A DNA stretch of 64,000 nt from Clostridium estertheticum (GTDB lineage Bacteria; Bacillota; Clostridia; Clostridiales; Clostridiaceae): positions 1,736,001 through 1,800,000 of the forward strand of contig NZ_CP086239.1 of the NCBI RefSeq assembly GCF_026650985.1, given 5' to 3'. The notes under the pieces were generated by a model. The model did no database searches, was not told where the DNA came from, and saw only the letters and a list, made by a program, of their open reading frames with translations. A program made the position numbers and the translations under genes. Positions 55,297 through 63,860 of the stretch are shown piece by piece; the first letter of the stretch is position 1, and each line of letters starts with the position of its first letter.

Positions 55297-57111
55297 TTAG
55301 TGAATAACATCCATATCTTCTGTAAGTTTTATTATTTCATCAATTATATTTCCTATATATTCTATAGTATCTAATAGAGGTTTGTCAGTTGTTATATCTA
55401 CTCCTGCCATTTTAGCAAGCTCTATGGGCGATTTAGTTCCTCCTGCTTTTAATACTTTTCTCCAATCATCTACAGCAGGCTTACCTTCTTTTAAAATTCT
55501 GTTACTTACCTGCGTAGCTATTGTAAGTCCAGCACTATATGTATATGGATAAAGTCCCATATAATAATGTGGCTGCCTCATCCATGTAAGTTCTGCACCA
55601 TCAACAATTTTCACAGAATCTCCCCAGAATTTTTTAAGAACCCCTTTTTTTATTTCATTAAGATTTTCGGCCTGCACACTTCCGCCAGCATCTATTATTT
55701 TATAAACTTCTCTTTGATACGCTGCCTCTAATAAATGCGTTACAAAGTTATGATAATAAGTACGGCTTATCATAGAAGATAAAACCCATCTCTTAAATCT
55801 AGGCTCCTCATTTGTTTTCATAAGATAATTTGACATAAGCATCTCATTCATAGTAGATGGTGCTTCTATAAAATATAATGATGGCAACGCATTAAAAATA
55901 TTTTGATTTTTGTTAATTAGCGTAAAATGACCTGCATGACCTAATTCATGAGCAAGTACAAATACTTCTTTCATTTTCTCAGTCCAAGATAATAAAATTA
56001 GAGGATGACTACCATAAGGAGTAGCACAAAAGCCACCTGTTGATTTCCCTTTATTTTGAACAAAGTCGATCCATTTTTCGTCATAAGCTTTTTTTACCAT
56101 CTCTACATAATCTTCACCTAAAACCGATAATGCTCCCTCAACATATTGTTTTGATTCCTCCACAGATATTGTTGGCTCATAGGTTGGATCTACTTCAAGC
56201 TTTAAATCTGCAAATGTCATTTCATTAATATTATGAATTTTTTGGATTAATTTTGCATATTTTCTCATCTGTGGTGCTAGCTTTTCCATGATTATATCTA
56301 TTTGTCTATCATATAATTCTCTCTCTACCTGTTGAGGAAATAATAAACTATCTATAACAGAATCAAATCCTCTAAGAGAGGCTATTGTTTTTTCCTTTTG
56401 AACCTGAGTCTGATAAAGTGCTGCTACTGTATGTTTATATTCTCCGAGTTTTGAAGAAAATGCTTTAAAAGCCGCTCTTCTAATTTTACTATCAGTCTCA
56501 TATTCCCATTCATCTTCGAAAAGTACATAGCTAAGAGGATATTCGATGCCATCTACAATAAAATTTTCAAAATCCATATCACTTAATTTAGTTGTCTCAT
56601 ATGTTGAATAAGCAGAATCTAATGTTCCAGATAAAGCGGATAATGCCTTTTCAACTTCTGGGTGTAATGAATGTTTTTTAAATCTTTTTATCTCACGTAA
56701 ATAATGTTCATTTTCTTTTGATTCTTCAATCGCTTGTTCTATTATTTTATCATCTACTTCATTAATTTCGCTTTTTACAAAGCTTAGTCTGCTCTCTAAA
56801 TCAGCTAATACGTTAATGGACTTCATATATCTAGCTTGATTTTCTACATTAGCTTGGTCTGTAGAAACTTGAAGACTTGCATAATTTTCTACAAGATCTT
56901 CACTTTCCATAACAACCCTCATTTTGTCCAAACACTCATTTATAATATTAGCGTTGTTCAATTTATGTTTATAGTTTTTTTCTATTTCTACCGTAAGTTC
57001 CTCTAACCCTTGCAACGCTAAATTATATTGCTTCTCCGTTTTGTAAAGTGAAGATAAATCCCAAGTAAGTGACTTATCTACATCCTTTCTTTCTTTTAAG
57101 GCTGTTTTCAT
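55297..57111 (-). CDS. pepF: Oligoendopeptidase F (M3 family)
   Basis: 604 residues from the ATG at 57111, with AAAGGAG upstream; 29 further in-frame codons before it have no site. A cytoplasmic zinc peptidase that cuts peptides of about 7-17 residues. The HExxH motif is in VLAHELGHAGHF and the third ligand Glu in FIEAPSTMNEMLMSNYL. The N-terminal helical part is of the PepF type (KSLTWDLSSLY). Single gene, ending before the leader of the beta-carbonic anhydrase gene. Confidence 0.95.
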   Translation of the reverse strand: MKTALKERKDVDKSLTWDLSSLYKTEKQYNLALQGLEELTVEIEKNYKHKLNNANIINECLDKMRVVMESEDLVENYASLQVSTDQANVENQARYMKSINVLADLESRLSFVKSEINEVDDKIIEQAIEESKENEHYLREIKRFKKHSLHPEVEKALSALSGTLDSAYSTYETTKLSDMDFENFIVDGIEYPLSYVLFEDEWEYETDSKIRRAAFKAFSSKLGEYKHTVAALYQTQVQKEKTIASLRGFDSVIDSLLFPQQVERELYDRQIDIIMEKLAPQMRKYAKLIQKIHNINEMTFADLKLEVDPTYEPTISVEESKQYVEGALSVLGEDYVEMVKKAYDEKWIDFVQNKGKSTGGFCATPYGSHPLILLSWTEKMKEVFVLAHELGHAGHFTLINKNQNIFNALPSLYFIEAPSTMNEMLMSNYLMKTNEEPRFKRWVLSSMISRTYYHNFVTHLLEAAYQREVYKIIDAGGSVQAENLNEIKKGVLKKFWGDSVKIVDGAELTWMRQPHYYMGLYPYTYSAGLTIATQVSNRILKEGKPAVDDWRKVLKAGGTKSPIELAKMAGVDITTDKPLLDTIEYIGNIIDEIIKLTEDMDVIH

Positions 57112-57245
57112 TATTAAATTCTCCTTTACAAAATAAAATAGTTTTAAAAAATAAAAGTCTTGAATTAATTCAGGACTTTCATTTTTATTATAATTCAATT
57201 GAAGTTCAAATATTAATTTTATTTTAAAATATTGTTAGCTTACTT

Positions 57246-58832
57246 TTAATCATAAATAATATCTTTTATAATATCAAGCAAATCTCCCTTTTCTAGCCCT
57301 TCAATATTATTTATTGATTTAATATCTTTTATCAATTTTTTTCTTAAATCTTCATCAGCTTTCTCAGCTTCATAAGCCTTATAAGCTTTATCGACACCAT
57401 AAGCTTTTTCGATTTTATCAGTTTTGTTAATTTTATTTGTTTCATTTATATAAAATTCCTCTCCACTTTCAACAATTCTTGTGCTATATCCTTTAGAATC
57501 CAATAACTGTTTAAAACTCTCCTGAGCTTCCTTATCTCCATGAACAAGCAGAATTTCCTTTGGTTTGTCCATAAACCCTTCTATCCAGTTGAATAATCCA
57601 TTTCTATCAGCGTGTCCTGATAATCCCTCTAAGTTATAAATGTGAGCTTTAACAGCAATTTGTTCTCCAAATATCTTAACTGTTTTTGCCCCACCTACTA
57701 TATTTCGTCCTAAGGTTCCTTCTGCTTGATATCCTACAAAAACAATTGATGATTCGTCTCTCCACAAATTATATTTAAGATGATGTTTTATTCTACCTGC
57801 ATCACACATACCACTTGCAGAGATAACTATTACATTGCTTTGAATTTTATTTATTTCCATTGAATCGCTTGCAGAAACAGAAAATCTCAAACCATCAAAT
57901 CTAAAAGGATACTCCCCCTTCATTACAAGTTCTTTAGCTTCATTGTCATAATCCTCATTATGGCTCTCAAATACCTTTGTTGCTTGAATGGCTAAAGGAC
58001 TATCAATATAAACTTTAATATCCTTCAAATCTTCATTTTCTACATATTTATTTAATTCATATAAGATTTCCTGAGTCCTACCTACTGCAAATGAAGGTAT
58101 AATAACATTCCCCCCTCTTGCAAAGGTCTCCTTAATTATTTTTAATAACGCCTTTAAATCTTCCTTAATCTCAGGATGAACTCTGTTGCCGTATGTGGTC
58201 TCTATTATCAAGTAATCAGTATGATTAATAATGGTTGGATCTTTTATAATTGACTTATTTAAATTACCTAAATCACCACTATATACAAGTTTTACTTCTT
58301 CTTGATCCTTTTCAGTCATATATAATTCAACAATCGCTGAACCCAAAAGATGGCCTGCATCTCTAAATCTTATTTTTAACCCATCAAAAACATCTATCAT
58401 TTCATCGTATGGAAATGCTCTAAAAAGTGAAAGAGAAAGTTCTGCTAATTTAAATGTGTATAATGGTTCTAAAGTTTTTAATCCCTGACGCTTTCTTTTT
58501 TTATTTTTCCAATCAACCTCAGATTCATGAATGTGCCCGCTGTCAGGAAGCATAATACTGCATAAATCCATTGTCGCCTGCGTTGATAAAATCTCACCCT
58601 TAAATCCCATTTTATAAAGTAGCGGTATTCTTCCACTATGATCTATATGGGCATGTGATAAAATTACATAATCTACCTCTTTAGGATTAAAATCAAATGT
58701 CTCATTTGCAAATACTTTTTCACCTTTGCCCTGATATAAACCACAATCAAGCAAAACAGTCTTTCCGTTTATGTGCAAAATATGACATGAACCTGTAACA
58801 GTTTTTGCTGCTCCATAGAATTGAATTTTCAT
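57246..58832 (-). CDS. MBL-fold beta-CASP RNA-processing family protein
   Basis: 528 residues from the ATG at 58832, with GAGGAGG upstream; eight extra codons precede that site. The metallo-beta-lactamase core has SHAHIDHSGRIPLL, the beta-CASP domain YIDSPLAIQATKVF, and the RNA-specificity motif SGHADRNGLFNWI with the conserved His (VHGDKEAQE). Relatives are RNases of the CPSF73/YSH1 type. The C-terminal 65 residues are a charged, repetitive tail (NKINKTDKIEKAYGVDKAYK, then AYEAEKADEDLRKK) not usual in the family. Promoter region shared in sequence with the beta-carbonic anhydrase gene. Confidence 0.92.
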   Translation of the reverse strand: MKIQFYGAAKTVTGSCHILHINGKTVLLDCGLYQGKGEKVFANETFDFNPKEVDYVILSHAHIDHSGRIPLLYKMGFKGEILSTQATMDLCSIMLPDSGHIHESEVDWKNKKRKRQGLKTLEPLYTFKLAELSLSLFRAFPYDEMIDVFDGLKIRFRDAGHLLGSAIVELYMTEKDQEEVKLVYSGDLGNLNKSIIKDPTIINHTDYLIIETTYGNRVHPEIKEDLKALLKIIKETFARGGNVIIPSFAVGRTQEILYELNKYVENEDLKDIKVYIDSPLAIQATKVFESHNEDYDNEAKELVMKGEYPFRFDGLRFSVSASDSMEINKIQSNVIVISASGMCDAGRIKHHLKYNLWRDESSIVFVGYQAEGTLGRNIVGGAKTVKIFGEQIAVKAHIYNLEGLSGHADRNGLFNWIEGFMDKPKEILLVHGDKEAQESFKQLLDSKGYSTRIVESGEEFYINETNKINKTDKIEKAYGVDKAYKAYEAEKADEDLRKKLIKDIKSINNIEGLEKGDLLDIIKDIIYD

Positions 58833-58925
58833 AATAATAATCCTCCTCTTCATCATGTGAATAGTTACTTTATGCTCTGGTAAAAGTCTTAAATTTATTT
58901 TTCATTAGATAATGATTACACTGAA

Positions 58926-58996
58926 TTTCGTCCAATTTTTTCAAATATTCAGATATTTGTTTCTATTATAACAGATATATAATAATATACCTAGCT
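58926..58996 (-). repeat. 71-bp repeated promoter/leader element, copy 2
   Basis: Second copy of the element at 55141-55211. TGTTATAAT is unchanged, and the leader palindrome is kept as CAAATAT-TCAG-ATATTTG. Located 94-164 bp upstream of the beta-CASP gene start. The compensating changes in the arms suggest the dyad matters. Confidence 0.85.
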
Positions 58997-59033
58997 TGCC
59001 TTCGTTAATATAATCTAGATATTATAATTAATT

Positions 59034-59103
59034 TTCTAAATTTTTTATTATTCCCCGTCCCTTAAATTTAACCTCTTTGAAGTATTTATAAATGAGAATA
59101 AGC
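59034..59103. repeat. About 70-bp dispersed repeat, copy 1
   Basis: Matches 63570-63637 over its whole length (TTCTAAATTTTTTA..., CCCTTAAATTTAAC, GTATTTATAAAT, AGAATAA blocks). It covers the last five codons and the stop of the gamma-carbonic anhydrase gene and the following intergenic sequence. Confidence 0.75.
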
Positions 59104-59724
59104 TTGTGAAAGTTCGACATTTGATTTGATTACCTCTTTTGCGAACTCCTCCTTGCTTTGTGATACCATTTCTAAAGCATTAGCTTTTTCTTGAGTATTT
59201 ATTATAGCTCCAGCAGGAACATATCTATTAGCTGGTATCCTTACTCCATCTGTAACAATAGCTGCCAAATCAATATAACAGCCTTCTTCCACAATAGAAT
59301 TAAAAACAATGGCATTAAATCCAACAAAAGTATTACCTCCAATAACACATGGGCCGTGCACTATTGCTCCGTGAGCTATGCTAACTTCTTTTCCTATATA
59401 AATAGAATATTCTTTTTTATTAACAGTAAATTTTATATTTTTTAATCCGTGTAATATTACTCCATCTTGAATATTAGTTTTAGATCCAATGTAAAATGGT
59501 GTACCCTCATCAGCCCTAAGTGTTACATTACATCCAATAAATACGTCTGTGTCGATTCTTACATCGCCTATAATACTAGAGAATGGGCCTACGAAAGTAG
59601 TTTCGTCAATACTTGGATATATACTAATAGGATTAAAAGATGTAGGTGGATTACTACTAACAAAATAGGAATGTGTATTAGTTGGGCCCATCGGCTTATA
59701 TTTAGCACTTTTATGTTTACTCAT
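59086..59724 (-). CDS. Gamma-class carbonic anhydrase-like protein (left-handed beta-helix)
   Basis: 212 residues. Hexapeptide repeats form a left-handed beta-helix (SSIIGDVRIDTDVFIGCNVT, GSKTNIQDGVILHG, IGKEVSIAHGAIVHGP). The zinc His residues fit VILHG, IAHGA and IVHG. NVTLRADEGTPFYIG is the CamH/Cam-like start. The protein is cytoplasmic or, by the Ser/Thr-rich start, possibly exported without a clear signal peptide. AAGGAGAG lies upstream of the ATG. It interconverts CO2 and bicarbonate if active. A beta-class enzyme is encoded 4 kb away. Confidence 0.88.
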   Translation of the reverse strand: MSKHKSAKYKPMGPTNTHSYFVSSNPPTSFNPISIYPSIDETTFVGPFSSIIGDVRIDTDVFIGCNVTLRADEGTPFYIGSKTNIQDGVILHGLKNIKFTVNKKEYSIYIGKEVSIAHGAIVHGPCVIGGNTFVGFNAIVFNSIVEEGCYIDLAAIVTDGVRIPANRYVPAGAIINTQEKANALEMVSQSKEEFAKEVIKSNVELSQAYSHL

Positions 59725-59817
59725 AATTTCTCTCCTTAATGTTTAATGTTATAGTATATATATGCATGTTATGGCAAAGAATATACAATCTATTTCGTAC
59801 TTAAAGGAGGGCTAGTT

Positions 59818-60222
59818 ATTTTACACAAAAAAGGAACAAGGCAGTGGATTATGGTTTTTATTTTTTATACAATAATAGTATTTTTGAGTTTACTTACAAC
59901 CAGAGTCTTGCTTGCAAGTGAACTATTAGTTAGGCCTATATTGGGTTTGCTTATAATATCTGTAGTCTCTGGTTTAATTCCATGCATAGGTGGTTTTTTA
60001 GGTAAACGGATTTTCTTCATAATTTATACCCTTTGTACCATAGTAGCTATCATTTATATGTTTTATATTGTGATGGTCAATACTTCACCTGGCTGGGGTG
60101 ACTTAACCAGTATTATAGGTTATCTATTTATAATTGCAGTTGGAACTGTTTTAGCTTTAGTAACAGAGGTACTTAGTTACTTTATTAAAATAAAATTAAT
60201 TAAAAACAAAAAAATATGGTAA
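59818..60222 (+). CDS. Small four-helix membrane protein, probable ATT start
   Basis: A strong AGGAGGG site (59806-59812) is followed five bases later by an ATT (59818), in frame with the only later ATG (59851), which has no site. Starting at ATT adds LHKKGTRQWI, a positive N-terminus typical of small membrane proteins, giving 134 residues; starting at the ATG gives 123. Four membrane segments are visible (about 12-33, 40-58, 65-85, 100-120). The family is unknown. A hairpin overlaps the stop. Confidence 0.6.
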   Translation: MLHKKGTRQWIMVFIFYTIIVFLSLLTTRVLLASELLVRPILGLLIISVVSGLIPCIGGFLGKRIFFIIYTLCTIVAIIYMFYIVMVNTSPGWGDLTSIIGYLFIIAVGTVLALVTEVLSYFIKIKLIKNKKIW

Positions 60223-60250
60223 ATTATTAATTTACCATACATTTTTATTG
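60215..60250 (+). terminator. Terminator overlapping the stop of the small membrane protein gene
   Basis: TATGGTAAATT and AATTTACCATA with a three-base loop, then CATTTTTATT. The TAA stop lies in the first arm. Confidence 0.75.
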
Positions 60251-60298
60251 TAATTATTACTGTAAATAACTCTACTATTTATAAGTTTTCGCTTTTAC

Positions 60299-63200
60299 TT
60301 ATTTTGATGCACCAAATACAGCACCCATTGTTTTGTATTGACTTGAATTTGCCATCATTAGTAGTCCTTGAGTATTAACTGTTTCATCTGCATTTCTCCA
60401 TAACTTATGAACATTTGCACCTAGTGCTGGAGATGTTATACTTACAAAATCTGCTGCGCTAACACCTGTTGAGTTTAGTGTCCCTCTAGTTGCCAAATTA
60501 CTTGAGTATACATCTTGTTTATCTTTTATCAAATAATATTTTCCACCATTTTGGAAACTACAATTTGTTGCAACACCAATGTATTTATCACTTGAAATTT
60601 TTGTGTTACTAAATGAAATTAAATTCTCAAAAATATTATGTGAAGCAGATGTCCTAGCAAAGTCAAAGTTTGACTTTTTACCATCAGCTTGGCTATTATT
60701 AAATGATGTACAATTTTTTACTGTGATTGTTCCAGGGTTAGAGTTATCTGTAAAACCCTGATTCTTATTTTCAAATGAAATACAGTTGATAACTGAATGA
60801 TCACCTGCAATACCTGAACCACCTAATTTAAATCCATTACCATCACTGTTTTTTGTGTATTTACCTGCCGTTGTTTGTCCATTTCTAAAAGCAATACAAT
60901 TTTTAATTGTTACTGCACCTATTGGACCTGTTTCTGATTTAGAAAATAAATCCCAACCATCGTCTACGTTATTGTATGAAATACAACCATCGAATACATT
61001 TCCTTCACCACATGTTAGCTTTGCTCCAAAGCCATCAGCATTTTCTCCAGTTTTAGGGTCTGAATTATTAAATGATGTAGAATTAATGATTTGATTGTTA
61101 GTAGGCCATAAATCCATAGTTGCAAGGTTAGAACTACGACGGCTAATTTGTAGACCTGAATCCCTATTAGCTTCTAATACACAGTACTCTACAATATTAT
61201 TGTTACCACATACGAATATACCATTATCAGCTGCCCCAGTTACTCTTATGCCATATACATGCCAATAATTTCCTTCCATTTGAAGGCCTCTAGCATTTAA
61301 ACTTGTATCTACCATATTATATGGTTGTGATGAGAAATCTAATGTTACATTTGCACCTTCGCAAGGTTTTATTGTCTTATATGCGCTAGCAGTTCCATTG
61401 TTTCCTACTGGTATTGTCAATTGCTTGCTATAAGAATAAGTACCATTCATCAATAAAATGGTGCCTCCTGCTTTTACTGTTGCGATTGCAGTTTCAAGCG
61501 ACATTGGACTTTCCTGTGTTCCAGTACCTGTTGTTGTCCCTGAAGGTGAAGTGTAAATTGCATTTGCAATGTTAGCATCAGTTTTTAAAACTAAACCACC
61601 TGTGGTCACTTTAGCACTAGGACTTAAAATTGTAGTTGCATTAACTGAAGTCGCTGTTTCACTTACTGAATTTCCTCCAACAGATACTAACTCAGATTTA
61701 TAACTCTTAATTTTAGTCATTAATTCAGTATTTACCTCAGATTTTACATCATCAGCATCTGTGAAATTCCACTTAAAATCTCCACCATCTACTCTTCCTG
61801 CATAGGTAGTAACGTTACTTTCTACATTTTCTGGTGCATCTGGTACATATTTATACATTAATGAACTTGTATCGAAATTATTATACGTGTTTCCTCCACT
61901 TACAGACTTATATGTGCTTGGAACTTTTTCATTTCTTGCCGATGCTAAATATGCATCAAATTGAGTTGCATCATCCTTAGAATAAACAACCTTTGTAGCT
62001 CCTTCTATTTTATTATTATATGCCTTAATCATACCGCCTTCTTCACCTGAGAAGGTCCCTACACTTCCACCAGAAATATCAGAACCTTGTAGCGATGATA
62101 ACATTGGGTATTTACAATTTCTGAAATAGTTATCTTCTACAAAAGCTGACGCACCTTTTGTAACCCCAACCCCATATTTTGAATTTCCATCAAAATAGTT
62201 ATTGTAAATGTGAATTGTCCCAACTCTAATACGTGGTTGTCTTGAATCTGAATGATCAAACCAATTATGATGATAAGTTACATAGAAATTTTCCGTGTCA
62301 CTCATACCACAAAGTGAACATTTACCAGAATCATAAAAATGATTGTATGCAACTGTAACATAAGTTGATTTTTTTACATCACAAGAGCCATCCCCCTTTA
62401 CTTGATCAGCATCGCTTCCAGCTGCCCCATAAAAAATATCATTATTATGGACCCAAATGTTTTCATTTCCTGTGTCAAGTGAAATTCCATCATCCGGAAA
62501 TAACATGACACCCATATTTCTAAGTTCTACATTGTGAGAATCTCTAATAAGAACTCCCCATCCATAAGCAGTAGCATCTTCCCCTACGCCCTCGAATGTA
62601 ACATTGTAACACCCTTTTAATTGTAAATATCCAGTACTATTAAGTCCAGTAATATCAGCAGCTTTAATTTCACCTGCCATACGAATAATAAGTGGTCGTT
62701 TATCATAACCCTTTTGACGTTTTGCTAAAATATCAGTAATGCCTGTACACAGTGTTTCAGTTCCCTTAATATTTGTTATAACATTTGCTGTTACTTTATT
62801 TACATTACTTGATGTAATATACACAATTTGAGCATTACTTGCTACTGTACCATCATCTTTATATCCACCTGAGCCTGTACCCATCGGTGATCCAGAAGCA
62901 AAAGCAAAACCTTCTCTTGTATTTGCTTTTACTTTAATAGTTTTTGTAATTACTTGTTCTAAGCTAGCTTCTTTATTATTTATAGTAGGCACTATTTTCA
63001 TCACATAATCGCCTTGTGAAAGACCTAATACATCTGCTCTAAAATATGATGAATATTTTCTAATTAATTGATTATCTAATTGTTTATATTCAGAATCTGA
63101 AGCACTTGCTAATTTACAATAAACATTGTACCCAGTTGCTCCTTTAGCCTCAGCCCATTCAACATTTGCCGACTCCAACCACCCATTACTTTCTAATATT

Positions 63201-63373
63201 GATACTGTATTTCCCACACTTTGTGCGTTTTCTAATGATACAGAACTTAAATTATAGGTTGAAGCGCTGGCACTTAAACACGTTGTCATCACCATAGATG
63301 ATGCTAATACAGCTAACATTAGTTGTTTTGAAATTTTTTTAACTTGATCACTTGTTAATGGTTTTTTTACCAT
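60299..63373 (-). CDS. Secreted pectate lyase with PL1 and PL9 catalytic domains
   Basis: 1024 residues from the ATG at 63373, with AGAGGGGG upstream; ten more codons precede that site. A signal peptide (about 1-38, ending SASAS) is followed by an FN3-like domain (about 50-155). The PL1 pectate lyase domain (about 160-470) shows WVHNNDIFYG, DQVKGDGSCDVK and YHHNWFDHSDSRQPRIR with Ca and catalytic Arg residues. After a linker comes a PL9 domain (about 630-1024) with ENADGFGAK and NVDDGWDLF (Ca ligands) and NGFKLGG, whose Lys is the catalytic base. It degrades pectate outside the cell with two different folds of activity. A cre site and a palindrome precede it. Confidence 0.93.
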   Translation of the reverse strand: MVKKPLTSDQVKKISKQLMLAVLASSMVMTTCLSASASTYNLSSVSLENAQSVGNTVSILESNGWLESANVEWAEAKGATGYNVYCKLASASDSEYKQLDNQLIRKYSSYFRADVLGLSQGDYVMKIVPTINNKEASLEQVITKTIKVKANTREGFAFASGSPMGTGSGGYKDDGTVASNAQIVYITSSNVNKVTANVITNIKGTETLCTGITDILAKRQKGYDKRPLIIRMAGEIKAADITGLNSTGYLQLKGCYNVTFEGVGEDATAYGWGVLIRDSHNVELRNMGVMLFPDDGISLDTGNENIWVHNNDIFYGAAGSDADQVKGDGSCDVKKSTYVTVAYNHFYDSGKCSLCGMSDTENFYVTYHHNWFDHSDSRQPRIRVGTIHIYNNYFDGNSKYGVGVTKGASAFVEDNYFRNCKYPMLSSLQGSDISGGSVGTFSGEEGGMIKAYNNKIEGATKVVYSKDDATQFDAYLASARNEKVPSTYKSVSGGNTYNNFDTSSLMYKYVPDAPENVESNVTTYAGRVDGGDFKWNFTDADDVKSEVNTELMTKIKSYKSELVSVGGNSVSETATSVNATTILSPSAKVTTGGLVLKTDANIANAIYTSPSGTTTGTGTQESPMSLETAIATVKAGGTILLMNGTYSYSKQLTIPVGNNGTASAYKTIKPCEGANVTLDFSSQPYNMVDTSLNARGLQMEGNYWHVYGIRVTGAADNGIFVCGNNNIVEYCVLEANRDSGLQISRRSSNLATMDLWPTNNQIINSTSFNNSDPKTGENADGFGAKLTCGEGNVFDGCISYNNVDDGWDLFSKSETGPIGAVTIKNCIAFRNGQTTAGKYTKNSDGNGFKLGGSGIAGDHSVINCISFENKNQGFTDNSNPGTITVKNCTSFNNSQADGKKSNFDFARTSASHNIFENLISFSNTKISSDKYIGVATNCSFQNGGKYYLIKDKQDVYSSNLATRGTLNSTGVSAADFVSITSPALGANVHKLWRNADETVNTQGLLMMANSSQYKTMGAVFGASK

Positions 63374-63398
63374 TTGATTACCCCCTCTTATTAGTTTG

Positions 63399-63424
63399 TT
63401 CACGTTAACGTGAAAGCGTTTACT
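63399..63424 (-). promoter_or_regulatory. Palindromic operator overlapping a cre site, upstream of the pectate lyase gene
   Basis: TTCACGTTAACGTGAA (63399-63414) is a perfect 16-bp palindrome with a CG-flanked centre typical of LacI-type operators. It overlaps TGAAAGCGTTTACT (63411-63424), which matches the cre consensus TGNAANCGNWNNCW. Both are 26-51 bp upstream of the start, so they could control pectate lyase by a specific regulator and by CcpA. Confidence 0.8.
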
Positions 63425-63569
63425 TTGTTTGATTTAAAAATATACATTTGATCACAATATATATTCATATTCAATATATTACACATTAAGTAAATAATTG
63501 TCAATCTTTAAATTCTACATCTTCCTACTTTTACGTTAATTAAAATATTATTAACCTTAATAATCAATC

Positions 63570-63637
63570 TTCTAAATTTTTTACTGTTTTCCCCCCTTAA
63601 ATTTAACTTCCCTAACGTATTTATAAATAAGAATAAA
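63570..63637. repeat. About 70-bp dispersed repeat, copy 2
   Basis: Second copy of 59034-59103, here intergenic between the pectate lyase gene and the Spo0E-like gene. On the minus strand its start can be read as EIYSYL and stop, against QAYSHL and stop in the gamma-carbonic anhydrase gene, so the repeat carries a coding end without the rest of a gene. Confidence 0.7.
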
Positions 63638-63713
63638 TTTCTGTTTTAGTGCAATCATTATTAATCTATTAGTTGATAAAAAGTTATTATAAGTTATGAA
63701 GGGAATGATGTTA

Positions 63714-63860
63714 ATGAGTAATATCATGCTTACTATAGAAAATTTAAGAGAAGAATTAGAAAACCTTATCGTATTAAAAGGCTTAAGTCATACATCTGTA
63801 TTAAAATTAAGCCAAATATTAGATAATTATATACTAGAATATTATACAAATGAATATTAA
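63714..63860 (+). CDS. Spo0E-family aspartyl-phosphate phosphatase
   Basis: 48 residues (or 50 from an in-frame ATG at 63708), the typical small size. The family pattern is clear: an N-terminal helix IENLREELENLIVLKG and the second helix with LSQILDNYILEYY, where SQxLD is the signature with the catalytic Asp. Such proteins remove phosphate from Spo0A-P and delay sporulation. AAGGGA precedes the start. It is divergent from the pectate lyase gene. Nothing recognisable follows in the last 140 bases. Confidence 0.85.
   Translation: MSNIMLTIENLREELENLIVLKGLSHTSVLKLSQILDNYILEYYTNEY

Noticed and set aside
59191-59739. Two plus-strand open frames opposite the gamma-carbonic anhydrase gene
   Set aside because: They mirror the hexapeptide repeats of the real gene in the antisense direction; no start signals.
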